DNA of 64,000 nucleotides from Chromatium okenii. Its GTDB lineage: Bacteria; Pseudomonadota; Gammaproteobacteria; Chromatiales; Chromatiaceae. Below are positions 1 to 8,661 of this stretch, in pieces. Within the stretch, counting starts at the first letter, position 1, and every line of letters starts with the position of its first letter. Location of the stretch: NCBI RefSeq assembly GCF_016583745.1, contig NZ_NRRQ01000013.1:50001-114000 (forward strand), in the 5' to 3' direction. Made by a program: the position numbers and the translations under genes. A model generated the notes under the pieces. That model searched no databases. It was not told the origin of the DNA and worked only from the letters and a program-made list of their open reading frames with translations.

Positions 1-3000
1 TTAATTCGCGCTCAGTATCATCGTTAGAATGATCATCAATGACTAAGACTTCAATTGCCACTTGCGGCAACTGTTCGGCAATCGAATCTAAACATGCTAG
101 CGTGTAATCAAGTTTATTAAAAACCGGAATAATGATTGATACCAATGGCGCAGCAGCGACACCGCCCGCAATGCGCAAATTTTTTACAACTGGCGTATTA
201 TGCGTTGGCAATGATGATGTGAATTGCGGCGCTTGCGCCCAGCGCGTTTGTTCAAGCCATGCCGAATACGCTGCGGTGCCACGAAATAATGGCGCGGCAC
301 TCCGAAATGCAATACTTTTTAATTGATACCGCGCCGTCGGTGGAACCGGCAACCGTTGCCAAATAAATTGTAACCTTGTTACCAAATTTGATCGCGCCAT
401 CCGCAGCGCCCGCCCTAAACCACGCAATGGACGTGTGAATTGCCACGACCACGAGCGATAAATTTGTGCTATTTCATTTTTTAATTCAGTACGTTCAGAA
501 TGATGCTGCGCCAGCAATTCCTCGTGTTTAATGTGAAATTGCGCATTCAAATTACTCAGATGCGCCAACAATTCCTCACGTTTAACATGCGATTGCACAA
601 TTACATCATTCAATTCGGCGCGATGCTGCGCCAGCAATTCCTCACGTTTGACATGCGATTGCGCAATCACGTCATTTAATTCAGCGCGGTGATGCACCAG
701 CAACGTGTGCATTTGATCGCGGTGGTTTGCCAACTCGCACCAAGCGCGGTCTGCATCGTTAAGTTGTTGAGAAATAACAGCATCTCGTTCCGCCAACCCG
801 CCATGCAGCGCGACATTGGCATCGCGCAGGCGCACGAGTTGGTCAGCGAGCGGTTGATCGCTGCTTTGCCACAGCGCAAACGGGCGCGGGCGCTCGCTAC
901 GATCAATCAATAAGTCTGCTGCGAGCAGCGGAGCGCCCGGTTCCCAACGCGGAGTCGGAGTTGGGGTCGCGTTGCGCGGCATGAGATAGTCGGTTTGATA
1001 AAAAAAGTTGTTATTTTTCAATTGCAAGTTGGCAGTCGGGGCATCGGCATCGGGCTGGCGCGGACTGACAATTTGCAGCAGCCGTTCGTTAATCGCCGCC
1101 GCACTCAATCCCAGTGGCAGCAACGTTGCATCGACCCGCGTCGCCAATCGTTCAGGAAATGCGCCAAGATTGGGCGCAACTACCGGCAAATCGGCAGCAA
1201 GACAGGCGCTGAGGGTGTAACTCCATGTTTCCGGCCACTGCGCCGGAAACCACGCTAAATGCGGCGCTAAAAAATGCAGCCGCGCTGCCAATTCAGTTTC
1301 AAGATAAGCTCCGTGTATAAACAATGGAATTTCGGCGGAAGATGGCACGGGTTGTAGTGGTTCGCCGAGCAAATGAAATTCCAACGGCAATTGGCGCTGC
1401 GCGGCATCTTGTGCGCACTCCACCAATACATTTAAACCTTTAGCAATTGACAATTGACCAAGCACAATAATGCGTAATGGCTTATTAAATTCTCTTTTAT
1501 TGACGGTAAAATAATTGAATTCAGTAGAAGAATTGAATTGATCATGCCCCGCAATTTGCACTTCCAGCGTTGACCACACCTGTTGCAATCGCGCCGCGGT
1601 GTCGTGGCTTGGAACCAACACTCGCGCTGCGCCGCGCAGCCAGCGCTCCTGTTCCGTCCGCCACGCCGCAATGTCCCGACTCCGCGCCAGCCGATCCATC
1701 GCCAAACAGCGATTGCACTCCACTTCCGGTGGTTGCGCGCAAAAATGACCGGCGCTGTGCATCAAGTTGATGCGCGGGCAAATGGGGAAAAAATCGTGCA
1801 CAGTCAAATCGTAAGGCACGTTGAGCGCATCCAAAATCTGCTGCGCCACGTCCGCAATGCCCAGCAAATGTTGAATATGGACGCGACTGATGCGCAGCGC
1901 CCGCAGCAATGATCGCAGGCGTGGAAAATCCTGCTGGCGCTGAAAATTTAGGCTGGCATCCTCGCTGCGCCGCTGCCAGTTGAGCGTTAAACCGTCGTCA
2001 CCATCCGGGCGCAACACCAGCACTTCTGCTTTAGATTCAAGCCATTGCGCCAACTCGCGGATGTGCCGGTCAACGCCGCCGCCGAGATCGTGGCTGATAA
2101 ACAACAAACGCGGCAGCGGCGACTGCGCCAGTCGCTGCCAACTGACACAATTACGCAACGCTCGTGCCGGATTGTGGCGAATATGCGTCGCAACCATCAA
2201 ATCGTAGGCGGGATGACGTTCGCGGACGGTGATTTGCGCCTGCGCGATGCGCTCGGCTTTTGTGGTACCAAAGCTAACGCCGCCGTGATGTTGCACAAAT
2301 ACGTCAGATGCCAGCCGATGTCGCCAGCCGCGATAGTGCGCCCGCAGGCTGAAATCGTTTTCTTCACCATAACCGTGCCCGAATGCGACTGCGTCAAATA
2401 GCCCAACTTGCGCCAAACAAGCGCGGCGAATGTAGGTGCAATAGCCGACTGAAGTTGGCAAATCGACGCCTGTGCCCGCGTTGACGGTCGCCAACAGCGC
2501 ATCGAGCGCGGCGACAGTCCAGCCTTCTGGCAACGGATTATCTTGGCAAAACAAGGGGTAACTGCAAATCGTCGCGCCGCTATTGGCGAATGGCGTAACG
2601 GTGCCAACATCTGGCGCTTGATACGCAGCAGCGCGGAGGCGGTCGAGCCAATCGTTGGCAACTTCGGTGTCGCTATTCAGCAACACGACGTCGCGGTCGG
2701 GATGCAACGCCATGCCGCGATTGACGGAAACAACGTAGCCAGAATTTTCTTCATTTTCCAATAAAGTGAAGTGCTTATGATCAGCACGCTGGCTTAACCA
2801 CTCGCGCAGCGCCGGTTCTGGACTGGCGTCATCAATCACGATCAATTCAAACGGCGTGGTGACTGGTGCGGATAAGACACTTTCGATGCAGCGTTGTGTC
2901 AGCGCAACATCGGCGTAAACTGGAATGATGACATCAATCGGCAAATTCGCAGCATTCAATTTATCGGTCGTTGCCGTTATTTGTGATTGGCTAGTTGCTA

Positions 3001-3670
3001 ATTGACAAGCAACGATGAATTGATAGGTATCTGCGTCTGCGTTGCTCAATAAATAATCGCGCACCGGCGCAGCGAGATTATCTAATAACAGCGGTGAAAA
3101 TTCGCTGTCTTCAATGGGTACGATGACGCGCTCCCAATTGCAAATTTTCCAGCCGCATTCGTTTAATAACTGCGTTAATGAATTGCGCGTGAAAAAACGC
3201 AGATGTGTGTCATCAAGCAGTCCTTCTTGACGATAGCGCCATTCACCATTCAGCAATTCTGCAAGCAGCCCGGCATGGGCGATATTCGGCACTGATAACA
3301 GCAATTGCCCTTCCGGTTTTAATAAATCACCAAGACGATTTAACAATGTTGCTGGTGCGATTAAATGTTCCAAAATATCGGCGCAAATAATGGCATCATA
3401 ACGCGCCGCACCGACTAACGTTGCTGGATCGGTGTGATTCAAATCCGCAATCCACAACGACCGAAATGCTAATTGCCCAACTTGCGCTGCGGTTGGATTC
3501 AATTCAATTCCATCTACTGCGCAGCCGCATTCAGTCGCAAGATATGTTGCCAGCACACCCGGACCAGCACCTAAATCAAGCACTTCTGATCCAAAGTGAA
3601 TGAAACGCGCAAGTTGAGCGAGTGAATCGTTAGCGGCTGGATTGAAATGGCGATGATAATGATGTGACAT
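1..3670 (-). CDS. Giant methyltransferase / multi-glycosyltransferase, C-terminus cut by window edge
   Basis: One frame stays open from the ATG at 3670 to the left edge (at least 1223 residues). I checked the frame at several motifs along it. In order it holds: a SAM methyltransferase (VLDLGAGPG near residue 30); a GT2 domain starting near residue 245 (IPVYAD, then VIDDAS near 279); a GT4-like domain from about residue 520 (FISHDLGGG); a charged coiled-coil made of near-identical repeats (about 990-1063); and the start of a second GT2 domain (VSIIIPVFN, VIDDHSNDD) that runs off the edge. Such proteins build and cap cell-surface polysaccharide at the cytoplasmic face of the membrane. It lies 20 bases after a Wzt-like gene and is probably the last or near-last gene of that operon. 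The glycan substrate cannot be read from the sequence. Confidence 0.85.
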   Translation of the reverse strand, partial: MSHHYHRHFNPAANDSLAQLARFIHFGSEVLDLGAGPGVLATYLATECGCAVDGIELNPTAAQVGQLAFRSLWIADLNHTDPATLVGAARYDAIICADILEHLIAPATLLNRLGDLLKPEGQLLLSVPNIAHAGLLAELLNGEWRYRQEGLLDDTHLRFFTRNSLTQLLNECGWKICNWERVIVPIEDSEFSPLLLDNLAAPVRDYLLSNADADTYQFIVACQLATSQSQITATTDKLNAANLPIDVIIPVYADVALTQRCIESVLSAPVTTPFELIVIDDASPEPALREWLSQRADHKHFTLLENEENSGYVVSVNRGMALHPDRDVVLLNSDTEVANDWLDRLRAAAYQAPDVGTVTPFANSGATICSYPLFCQDNPLPEGWTVAALDALLATVNAGTGVDLPTSVGYCTYIRRACLAQVGLFDAVAFGHGYGEENDFSLRAHYRGWRHRLASDVFVQHHGGVSFGTTKAERIAQAQITVRERHPAYDLMVATHIRHNPARALRNCVSWQRLAQSPLPRLLFISHDLGGGVDRHIRELAQWLESKAEVLVLRPDGDDGLTLNWQRRSEDASLNFQRQQDFPRLRSLLRALRISRVHIQHLLGIADVAQQILDALNVPYDLTVHDFFPICPRINLMHSAGHFCAQPPEVECNRCLAMDRLARSRDIAAWRTEQERWLRGAARVLVPSHDTAARLQQVWSTLEVQIAGHDQFNSSTEFNYFTVNKREFNKPLRIIVLGQLSIAKGLNVLVECAQDAAQRQLPLEFHLLGEPLQPVPSSAEIPLFIHGAYLETELAARLHFLAPHLAWFPAQWPETWSYTLSACLAADLPVVAPNLGAFPERLATRVDATLLPLGLSAAAINERLLQIVSPRQPDADAPTANLQLKNNNFFYQTDYLMPRNATPTPTPRWEPGAPLLAADLLIDRSERPRPFALWQSSDQPLADQLVRLRDANVALHGGLAERDAVISQQLNDADRAWCELANHRDQMHTLLVHHRAELNDVIAQSHVKREELLAQHRAELNDVIVQSHVKREELLAHLSNLNAQFHIKHEELLAQHHSERTELKNEIAQIYRSWSWQFTRPLRGLGRALRMARSNLVTRLQFIWQRLPVPPTARYQLKSIAFRSAAPLFRGTAAYSAWLEQTRWAQAPQFTSSLPTHNTPVVKNLRIAGGVAAAPLVSIIIPVFNKLDYTLACLDSIAEQLPQVAIEVLVIDDHSNDDTEREL
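500..690 (-). repeat. Tandem repeats encoding a coiled-coil segment
   Basis: Three near-identical DNA units lie inside the giant glycosyltransferase gene, anchored on the shared core CCAGCAATTC or CCAACAATTC at 511, 565 and 631, so the spacing is 54 and 66 bases. They encode units of 18 and 22 residues built around HVKREELLAQHRAELNDVI. The spacing is a multiple of three, so unit gain or loss would change the length of the coiled-coil without breaking the frame. Confidence 0.75.
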
Positions 3671-3690
3671 GAATGATGAACTATGAATAA

Positions 3691-5037
3691 TTAACTGAGG
3701 CGTTCCAATGCAATCTGTAGCATTGGAATTCCCACCAAACCGGTGGTCACGCTGCTGGTGTGGGCGCGAAACAACAGTGCGTCGTGTGCCCAATGATGAT
3801 GAATGTGCGCTGCCTGCACGCCTTCAGCAACGCCGATGTCAATTGAATACTCGCCCGGCGGTAAAATTGGCAGCATAAACAAAAACTTCGCTTCAAAACG
3901 TTCGCCAGCGTTGACCGCCAGCGGGTTGTCAGCGCGAGTCAAAAAAGTGTTGTCGCCAAACAACAGTTGTCCGAGCCGATCCTTGACGAAAAAGCCCACA
4001 ATCACGCGCTCCATCGCAATCAACGCCTCCACCACGATCAGCAATTGCACCTGATTTCCGCCGACTGCCCAACTCAACGTTGCGCCGTGTTCATCAGTCA
4101 ACGCTGCCGTGATCACTCGCGCTCCGCCGGCGCCATGCGCCGCTGCATCGGCTTGAAAATCAAAGAGTTCGATGTCGTTACGGAAGCGGCTGTGGTTGAG
4201 ATAAGACAGGCGTTGGTCAATTGGCGACAAGGTCGGACGCGGCGCAACGGGCGGCGGAGGTGCTGGCGGGGTGACGGTATTAACGCCTAATTCGCGCCGC
4301 TGTTGGTCAGAAATATCAGCAAGATAGGCTTCACAAACGATTTTTGCCGTGCCTTCTTGGCGCAGCATTCCGCGCTCTAACCACAGCGCCCGGTCGCACA
4401 AATTGAGCACTGCGCTGGTATCGTGGCTAACAAACAACAATGTGCCATTTTCACGAAATGCCCGCAAAAACCGCATACATTTTTGCGTGAAAAAGCCATC
4501 ACCAACGGCTAAGGCTTCATCAATAATTAAAACGTCAGCGTCTACATGCGCAATCACCGCAAATGCTAAACGCACAAACATCCCGCTGGAATAGGTTTTT
4601 ACGGGTTGATCAATAAATTCGCCAATATCGGCAAACGCTAAAATTGAGGATAACCGCAATTCAATTTCAGATTCCGCTAAACCTAATAACGCAGCATTCA
4701 TCCGCACATTTTCGCGTCCCGTGAATTCGGGATTAAAACCCGCTCCTAATTCTAATAATGCAGCGACACGTCCTTTGATCTGAATGGTGCCCGCTGTTGG
4801 TGTTAAGGTGCCGCAAATCATTTGTAGCAGCGTGGATTTACCAGAACCATTGCGTCCAATGATGCCAATTGTTTCACCGCGTTGCACGGTAAAAGATACA
4901 TCGCGCAATGCCCAAAATTCACGAAAGAATTGCCGCCGCCCACGCCACAATGCCTGTTTTAAGCGATCCTGTGGGCGCTCATAAATTTGATAACATTTGC
5001 TTAAATGCGCGACGTGAATTGCTAATTCAGAGCACAT
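3691..5037 (-). CDS. Wzt-like ABC transporter ATPase with C-terminal glycan-binding domain
   Basis: This ATPase powers export of a lipid-linked polysaccharide across the inner membrane with the permease encoded just upstream. Walker A (GRNGSGKS) is at residues 61-68, a YSSGM signature follows, and Walker B ends LIIDEALAVGD. The region after about residue 290 is a beta-rich extension of the Wzt C-terminal type, which in the O9a and O8 systems recognises the finished glycan end. I chose the ATG at 5037 (448 residues) because it is preceded by GAGG and overlaps the end of the permease gene by 11 bases, implying translational coupling. An upstream in-frame start at 5079 would lie well inside the permease gene. 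Confidence 0.9.
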   Translation of the reverse strand: MCSELAIHVAHLSKCYQIYERPQDRLKQALWRGRRQFFREFWALRDVSFTVQRGETIGIIGRNGSGKSTLLQMICGTLTPTAGTIQIKGRVAALLELGAGFNPEFTGRENVRMNAALLGLAESEIELRLSSILAFADIGEFIDQPVKTYSSGMFVRLAFAVIAHVDADVLIIDEALAVGDGFFTQKCMRFLRAFRENGTLLFVSHDTSAVLNLCDRALWLERGMLRQEGTAKIVCEAYLADISDQQRRELGVNTVTPPAPPPPVAPRPTLSPIDQRLSYLNHSRFRNDIELFDFQADAAAHGAGGARVITAALTDEHGATLSWAVGGNQVQLLIVVEALIAMERVIVGFFVKDRLGQLLFGDNTFLTRADNPLAVNAGERFEAKFLFMLPILPPGEYSIDIGVAEGVQAAHIHHHWAHDALLFRAHTSSVTTGLVGIPMLQIALERLS

Positions 5038-5902
5038 CGGCAAATCCTCGCCGTGATTTCTGAAACCACGCAAAACCAAGCATAGCCACTAAGGTTGAAA
5101 GCAGTAACGCGAATAGCCAGTGCGGCCAATCAGGCGCACTGCCAATAATCAAGACGTTGCGCGTTTGCTCAATAAAAAAGGTGAGCGGATTGAGATATAA
5201 AAGGGTGCGGAATGTTTCTGGCAAGGCGGTGGCGGGATAAAATACGGGGCTAAGAAACATTAAAATCGTGGTCACTGAACCCATCACTTGCGCAATATCG
5301 CGTAAAAATACACCTAGTGAAGCAAGCAACCAAGATACTCCTAATGCTAATAATAGCAACGGCAGCCATATTACTAGAACTAGTGGCGTGGTGAGTGGTA
5401 TAGAACCATTTGTGAATAGAGAAAATCCTAGCAATACAATAAAGCTGATTAAAGCATGAAATAACGCTGAACCTAAACTCACCCAGCACAGTAATTCCAG
5501 CGGAAAAATCACGCGCTTAACGTAATTCACATTTTGCAAAATGAGTAACGGCGCACGTTGTAAACATTCCGCAAGTAAGCCATGCACAATCATGCCAGCA
5601 AATAAATTGGTGGCGAAATACACATTGCTGTTTTCAGTAGGATCGTTATTCCAACGCGCTTGAAAAACCACGCTAAACACAAAGGTATAAATCGCCAACA
5701 TCAATAATGGCGTCAACAACGACCACAATACGCCAAACACGGAACCACGATAGCGATTAGCAATGTCGCGCCGAATTAAATCACGCAATAAAACGCGCCG
5801 TCGCCAAGCCGGACTTAAAAAATCAACGGCTTGAATGAGATGCGAATAGGTGATCACAGTGGGCGAGCGGTTGGTATTACCAGCCAAAGTGCAGGGTGTC
5901 AT
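5027..5902 (-). CDS. Wzm-like ABC-2 polysaccharide export permease
   Basis: A 291-residue integral membrane protein with about six hydrophobic helices. Its N-terminal amphipathic region (RRRVLLRDLIRRDIANRYRGS) followed by VFGVLWSLLTPLLMLAIYTFVF is typical of ABC-2 polysaccharide and O-antigen exporters. It would form the channel for the Wzt-like ATPase encoded downstream. Its start overlaps the end of the sapC-like gene by 26 bases. A GTG lies 16 codons further in and could be the true start, which would remove most of that overlap. Confidence 0.88.
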   Translation of the reverse strand: MTPCTLAGNTNRSPTVITYSHLIQAVDFLSPAWRRRVLLRDLIRRDIANRYRGSVFGVLWSLLTPLLMLAIYTFVFSVVFQARWNNDPTENSNVYFATNLFAGMIVHGLLAECLQRAPLLILQNVNYVKRVIFPLELLCWVSLGSALFHALISFIVLLGFSLFTNGSIPLTTPLVLVIWLPLLLLALGVSWLLASLGVFLRDIAQVMGSVTTILMFLSPVFYPATALPETFRTLLYLNPLTFFIEQTRNVLIIGSAPDWPHWLFALLLSTLVAMLGFAWFQKSRRGFADVL

Positions 5903-6680
5903 CTTGACCCAAACCTAATCCCAACTCTTTTAAATTCGGAGCCTGACGCTGTGGAATGGGCGGTGGCGCAGTGCGCAATTGCGTTTGTTGAGAACTGGCT
6001 TGTTCTAATAAATTGATTTGATTCATAGAAAAGAGTTGGGCATAAGCAACCGGCAATGCGCCGCTGCGACGTAACATCTGCCACGCTGCTTCATCTAAAC
6101 CATTGAGCGCGGCTTCATCAATGCGATAAATACCGTCCACCTGTACTAAAGTACCATTGTGTTTTGCAGTTACCGCCCAAGGTTGAATGAGATTTTCAGT
6201 TTGCAGCGCGTCCACCATGCGTTGTGTCAGCGTACGATCGTGCTCAACTCGCGCTAAAAAAGTCATGACATCGCGGACGCCCGGCGCGGGTTGTTTTTCT
6301 TCAGTAAAAAACGGTTCACCCGCACCCGCTGCGACAATTAAACCGCTGGTTTCGTCAATACATAACACCGCTTCGGTGCCGCCCTCCGGTCGCGCTAAAC
6401 CAAACGGATACCCGCGTAATGCCGCCGGAATATAACTGGCTAACCAACGCCCGTCGGGCGCAACAAACAGATTGGTTTCTGCTTGCAGCGCCGTTAAAGC
6501 AACTAATTGAAAACGCTCTTCGCGTTGAATAAAACCCAGCGGCAGTGCGGGTACCAATTTTGCAATTTCAGTCACCAGCGCCGGAATAAAATGCAGATGC
6601 GCAGCAAATGAATAGCTGGTGTAGCGTTGCCAATTGTGATCTGCAAAGGCGTCGGGAGTAATGGCGGTGAGTTGTGTCAT
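5877..6680 (-). CDS. SapC family protein
   Basis: A 267-residue soluble protein resembling the SapC family, named from the Campylobacter S-layer locus. Recognisable stretches are the early HLHFIPALVTEIAKLVPALPLGF and the middle FFTEEKQPAPGVRDVMTFLA. No signal peptide or membrane segment is seen. The biochemical role of SapC proteins is not established. Here it starts 11 bases after the secreted PPC-domain protein gene and overlaps the exporter permease gene, so all of them should share one mRNA concerned with the cell surface. Confidence 0.8.
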   Translation of the reverse strand: MTQLTAITPDAFADHNWQRYTSYSFAAHLHFIPALVTEIAKLVPALPLGFIQREERFQLVALTALQAETNLFVAPDGRWLASYIPAALRGYPFGLARPEGGTEAVLCIDETSGLIVAAGAGEPFFTEEKQPAPGVRDVMTFLARVEHDRTLTQRMVDALQTENLIQPWAVTAKHNGTLVQVDGIYRIDEAALNGLDEAAWQMLRRSGALPVAYAQLFSMNQINLLEQASSQQTQLRTAPPPIPQRQAPNLKELGLGLGQDDTLHFGW

Positions 6681-6691
6681 TAGCTTGTCAG

Positions 6692-8416
6692 TTACTGTTG
6701 ATAAGGATTTGACCGATTCAAGAATTCTTGATAAGCCTCGGTATCATAGGTGTTTGGTGGCAGTTGCGTACTAAACCAAGTGAAGTTGTACGGCGAAGTA
6801 ATTGCGCCTTCTGGAATTTGTACCACGCCACCAAAATTTGTACAAACGCAGCCAATTGAGCATTTTGCTTCATCACCGCCGCCACTACCATCGCGACAAA
6901 GCGGATATTGCGGTTTTTGCGTAGCGATTGTTGCACCAGAATTGAGAATACTAATTTTGCATGTTGTTTCGCCATCGCACCCGCATTCTTGCCCATCCGC
7001 ATCTGCTAAACCATTATTATCTTTATCGGTTCTACAAGAAGAAGCGCCACTGGTTGCATCAATTTGGCAGACACACCCAATAGAACATTGTGGGCTATCA
7101 CCGCCACCGCTGCCATCTAAACACAGTGGATATTGAATTGTTTCAACCATAATTGGCGCTCCAGGATTTAAACTATCTTGTTTACAAGAATATCCGCCAT
7201 CGCTACAACCACACGCTTGTCCATCAGTATCCGCTAAACCATCGTTATTCAAATCAGTGTAATAACCTACACAGGGAGCCGATAATAACTGTTTGTGATT
7301 AACACGCATCAAATAATAGCCTGCTTTATTGAGTCCTACGCGATAGGTTTTAGATGAACTATCGACACTGGTGCTGACGCTGTTCGTGGTGTTAATCGCA
7401 AGTAACGGCTGAAGCGTTTGATCCACTTGACCAGCTTCTAGTTGTTGCGCAGTGATTTGATCATAAATTTCAACAAACCAGTCACCAGTGCCACACACTT
7501 CTTTAGCACAGAATGTCAGCGTAATGATTTCATTGCCAGGTGAATTGTAAACAAACCAGTCATTTTCACCCTGCGCCCAAGTATAGGAACTGCTTGTCCC
7601 GGTACCAGGTACGACTTCATTAAAAGTTAAATTGATTAACCCGTACATGGTGACGCCAGTGGCTAATGGATTGGATTGGCTTGGAATGTTATTCGGTTCA
7701 ATTTCTGCATCAGCCATTCCGACCAGCGGTTGCGCAGTCTCTAACCCACTGTCTTGCAATAAAGCTGATAAATAATAAGGGGAAAAATTTTGCGTTCCGG
7801 GTGTTGGCTGCACGGCAATATAATAAGTACCGACTAAACCTAAAGTCACGCGATAGGTCATCGCTTCATCTGTGGTTGTAGTCGGAACGCTACCTGTAAT
7901 GGCAGTATCAAAATTAGCAAAAACAGTGCCCGCTGCATCTCGAACTGTGATTTTCCAACCTGACAGTGCGCCACCAGGTACTTTAAAGTTCAAAAGCAAA
8001 TTTTGATTAGCAAGCGTCGTTTCGGTATAAAACCAATCTTGATCTTCCACGCCATAACTTTGACCCCAGAAATTGGCATCTAATACCAACGCATCTGCTG
8101 CAATCATGTTGTCATTCGGTTCAGTTTCGCCATAAACAGGATCAGGTAAACATGAGGCCAGCGTGATATTGCAACTTTGCGGATCTGCGAAACATTGCGC
8201 GATACCTTGCGCAGTGCCGGTTGTCGTCCCTTCACCAAGACCACGAGCGTAACCAGCGGCATCGCCCGCAATGCGACCATCTTCAAAACTTGCCTGCCGA
8301 TCTGCTAAACAGGGATCAGTATTGCCGGGATAATCGCCCATGGTGAATTGCGCATTGGCTAACGTGACAGAACATAAAAAAACAAGACCGAGACCGATAT
8401 GAATGAGCGTTTTCAT
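6692..8416 (-). CDS. Secreted PPC-domain protein with cysteine-rich DxDxNG repeats
   Basis: I chose the ATG at 8416 (574 residues): it is preceded by GGGGAAA and begins a clear signal peptide (MKTLIHIGLGLVFLCSV...LANA). The mature protein has two PPC-like beta domains, each opening with an acidic EPN motif (ETEPNDN, EIEPNN). Two cysteine-rich repeats follow, with the pattern D.(D/N)(N)DG/NGLAD.DGQ.CGC, each trailed by LCxDGSGGGD. The DxDxNG runs resemble calcium-binding loops. It heads the SapC/Wzm/Wzt/glycosyltransferase operon. I infer a surface or periplasmic protein handled together with the exported glycan; no enzyme motif is visible. Confidence 0.75.
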   Translation of the reverse strand: MKTLIHIGLGLVFLCSVTLANAQFTMGDYPGNTDPCLADRQASFEDGRIAGDAAGYARGLGEGTTTGTAQGIAQCFADPQSCNITLASCLPDPVYGETEPNDNMIAADALVLDANFWGQSYGVEDQDWFYTETTLANQNLLLNFKVPGGALSGWKITVRDAAGTVFANFDTAITGSVPTTTTDEAMTYRVTLGLVGTYYIAVQPTPGTQNFSPYYLSALLQDSGLETAQPLVGMADAEIEPNNIPSQSNPLATGVTMYGLINLTFNEVVPGTGTSSSYTWAQGENDWFVYNSPGNEIITLTFCAKEVCGTGDWFVEIYDQITAQQLEAGQVDQTLQPLLAINTTNSVSTSVDSSSKTYRVGLNKAGYYLMRVNHKQLLSAPCVGYYTDLNNDGLADTDGQACGCSDGGYSCKQDSLNPGAPIMVETIQYPLCLDGSGGGDSPQCSIGCVCQIDATSGASSCRTDKDNNGLADADGQECGCDGETTCKISILNSGATIATQKPQYPLCRDGSGGGDEAKCSIGCVCTNFGGVVQIPEGAITSPYNFTWFSTQLPPNTYDTEAYQEFLNRSNPYQQ

Positions 8417-8661
8417 CGACTTTCCCCGCGAAAGACTCCGCCGTAGTGCCGTCCATGCGGACGACTGATGATGTGTGGTTAAACGAGTACGCACGTTACT
8501 CCCGGCAAAGTGTAGCTGAATTGCCAGTGCGATCAAATCCAATCTGTATGAATTCCGCCATCAACTTGTTGTGAAAAATGCGAAATCGCACTGGCAACCT
8601 ATATCTGCGCCACATGCTGCCGCAAGCTGTCTCCTTGCAGCAACAGCGGCAACCGAGTGCA

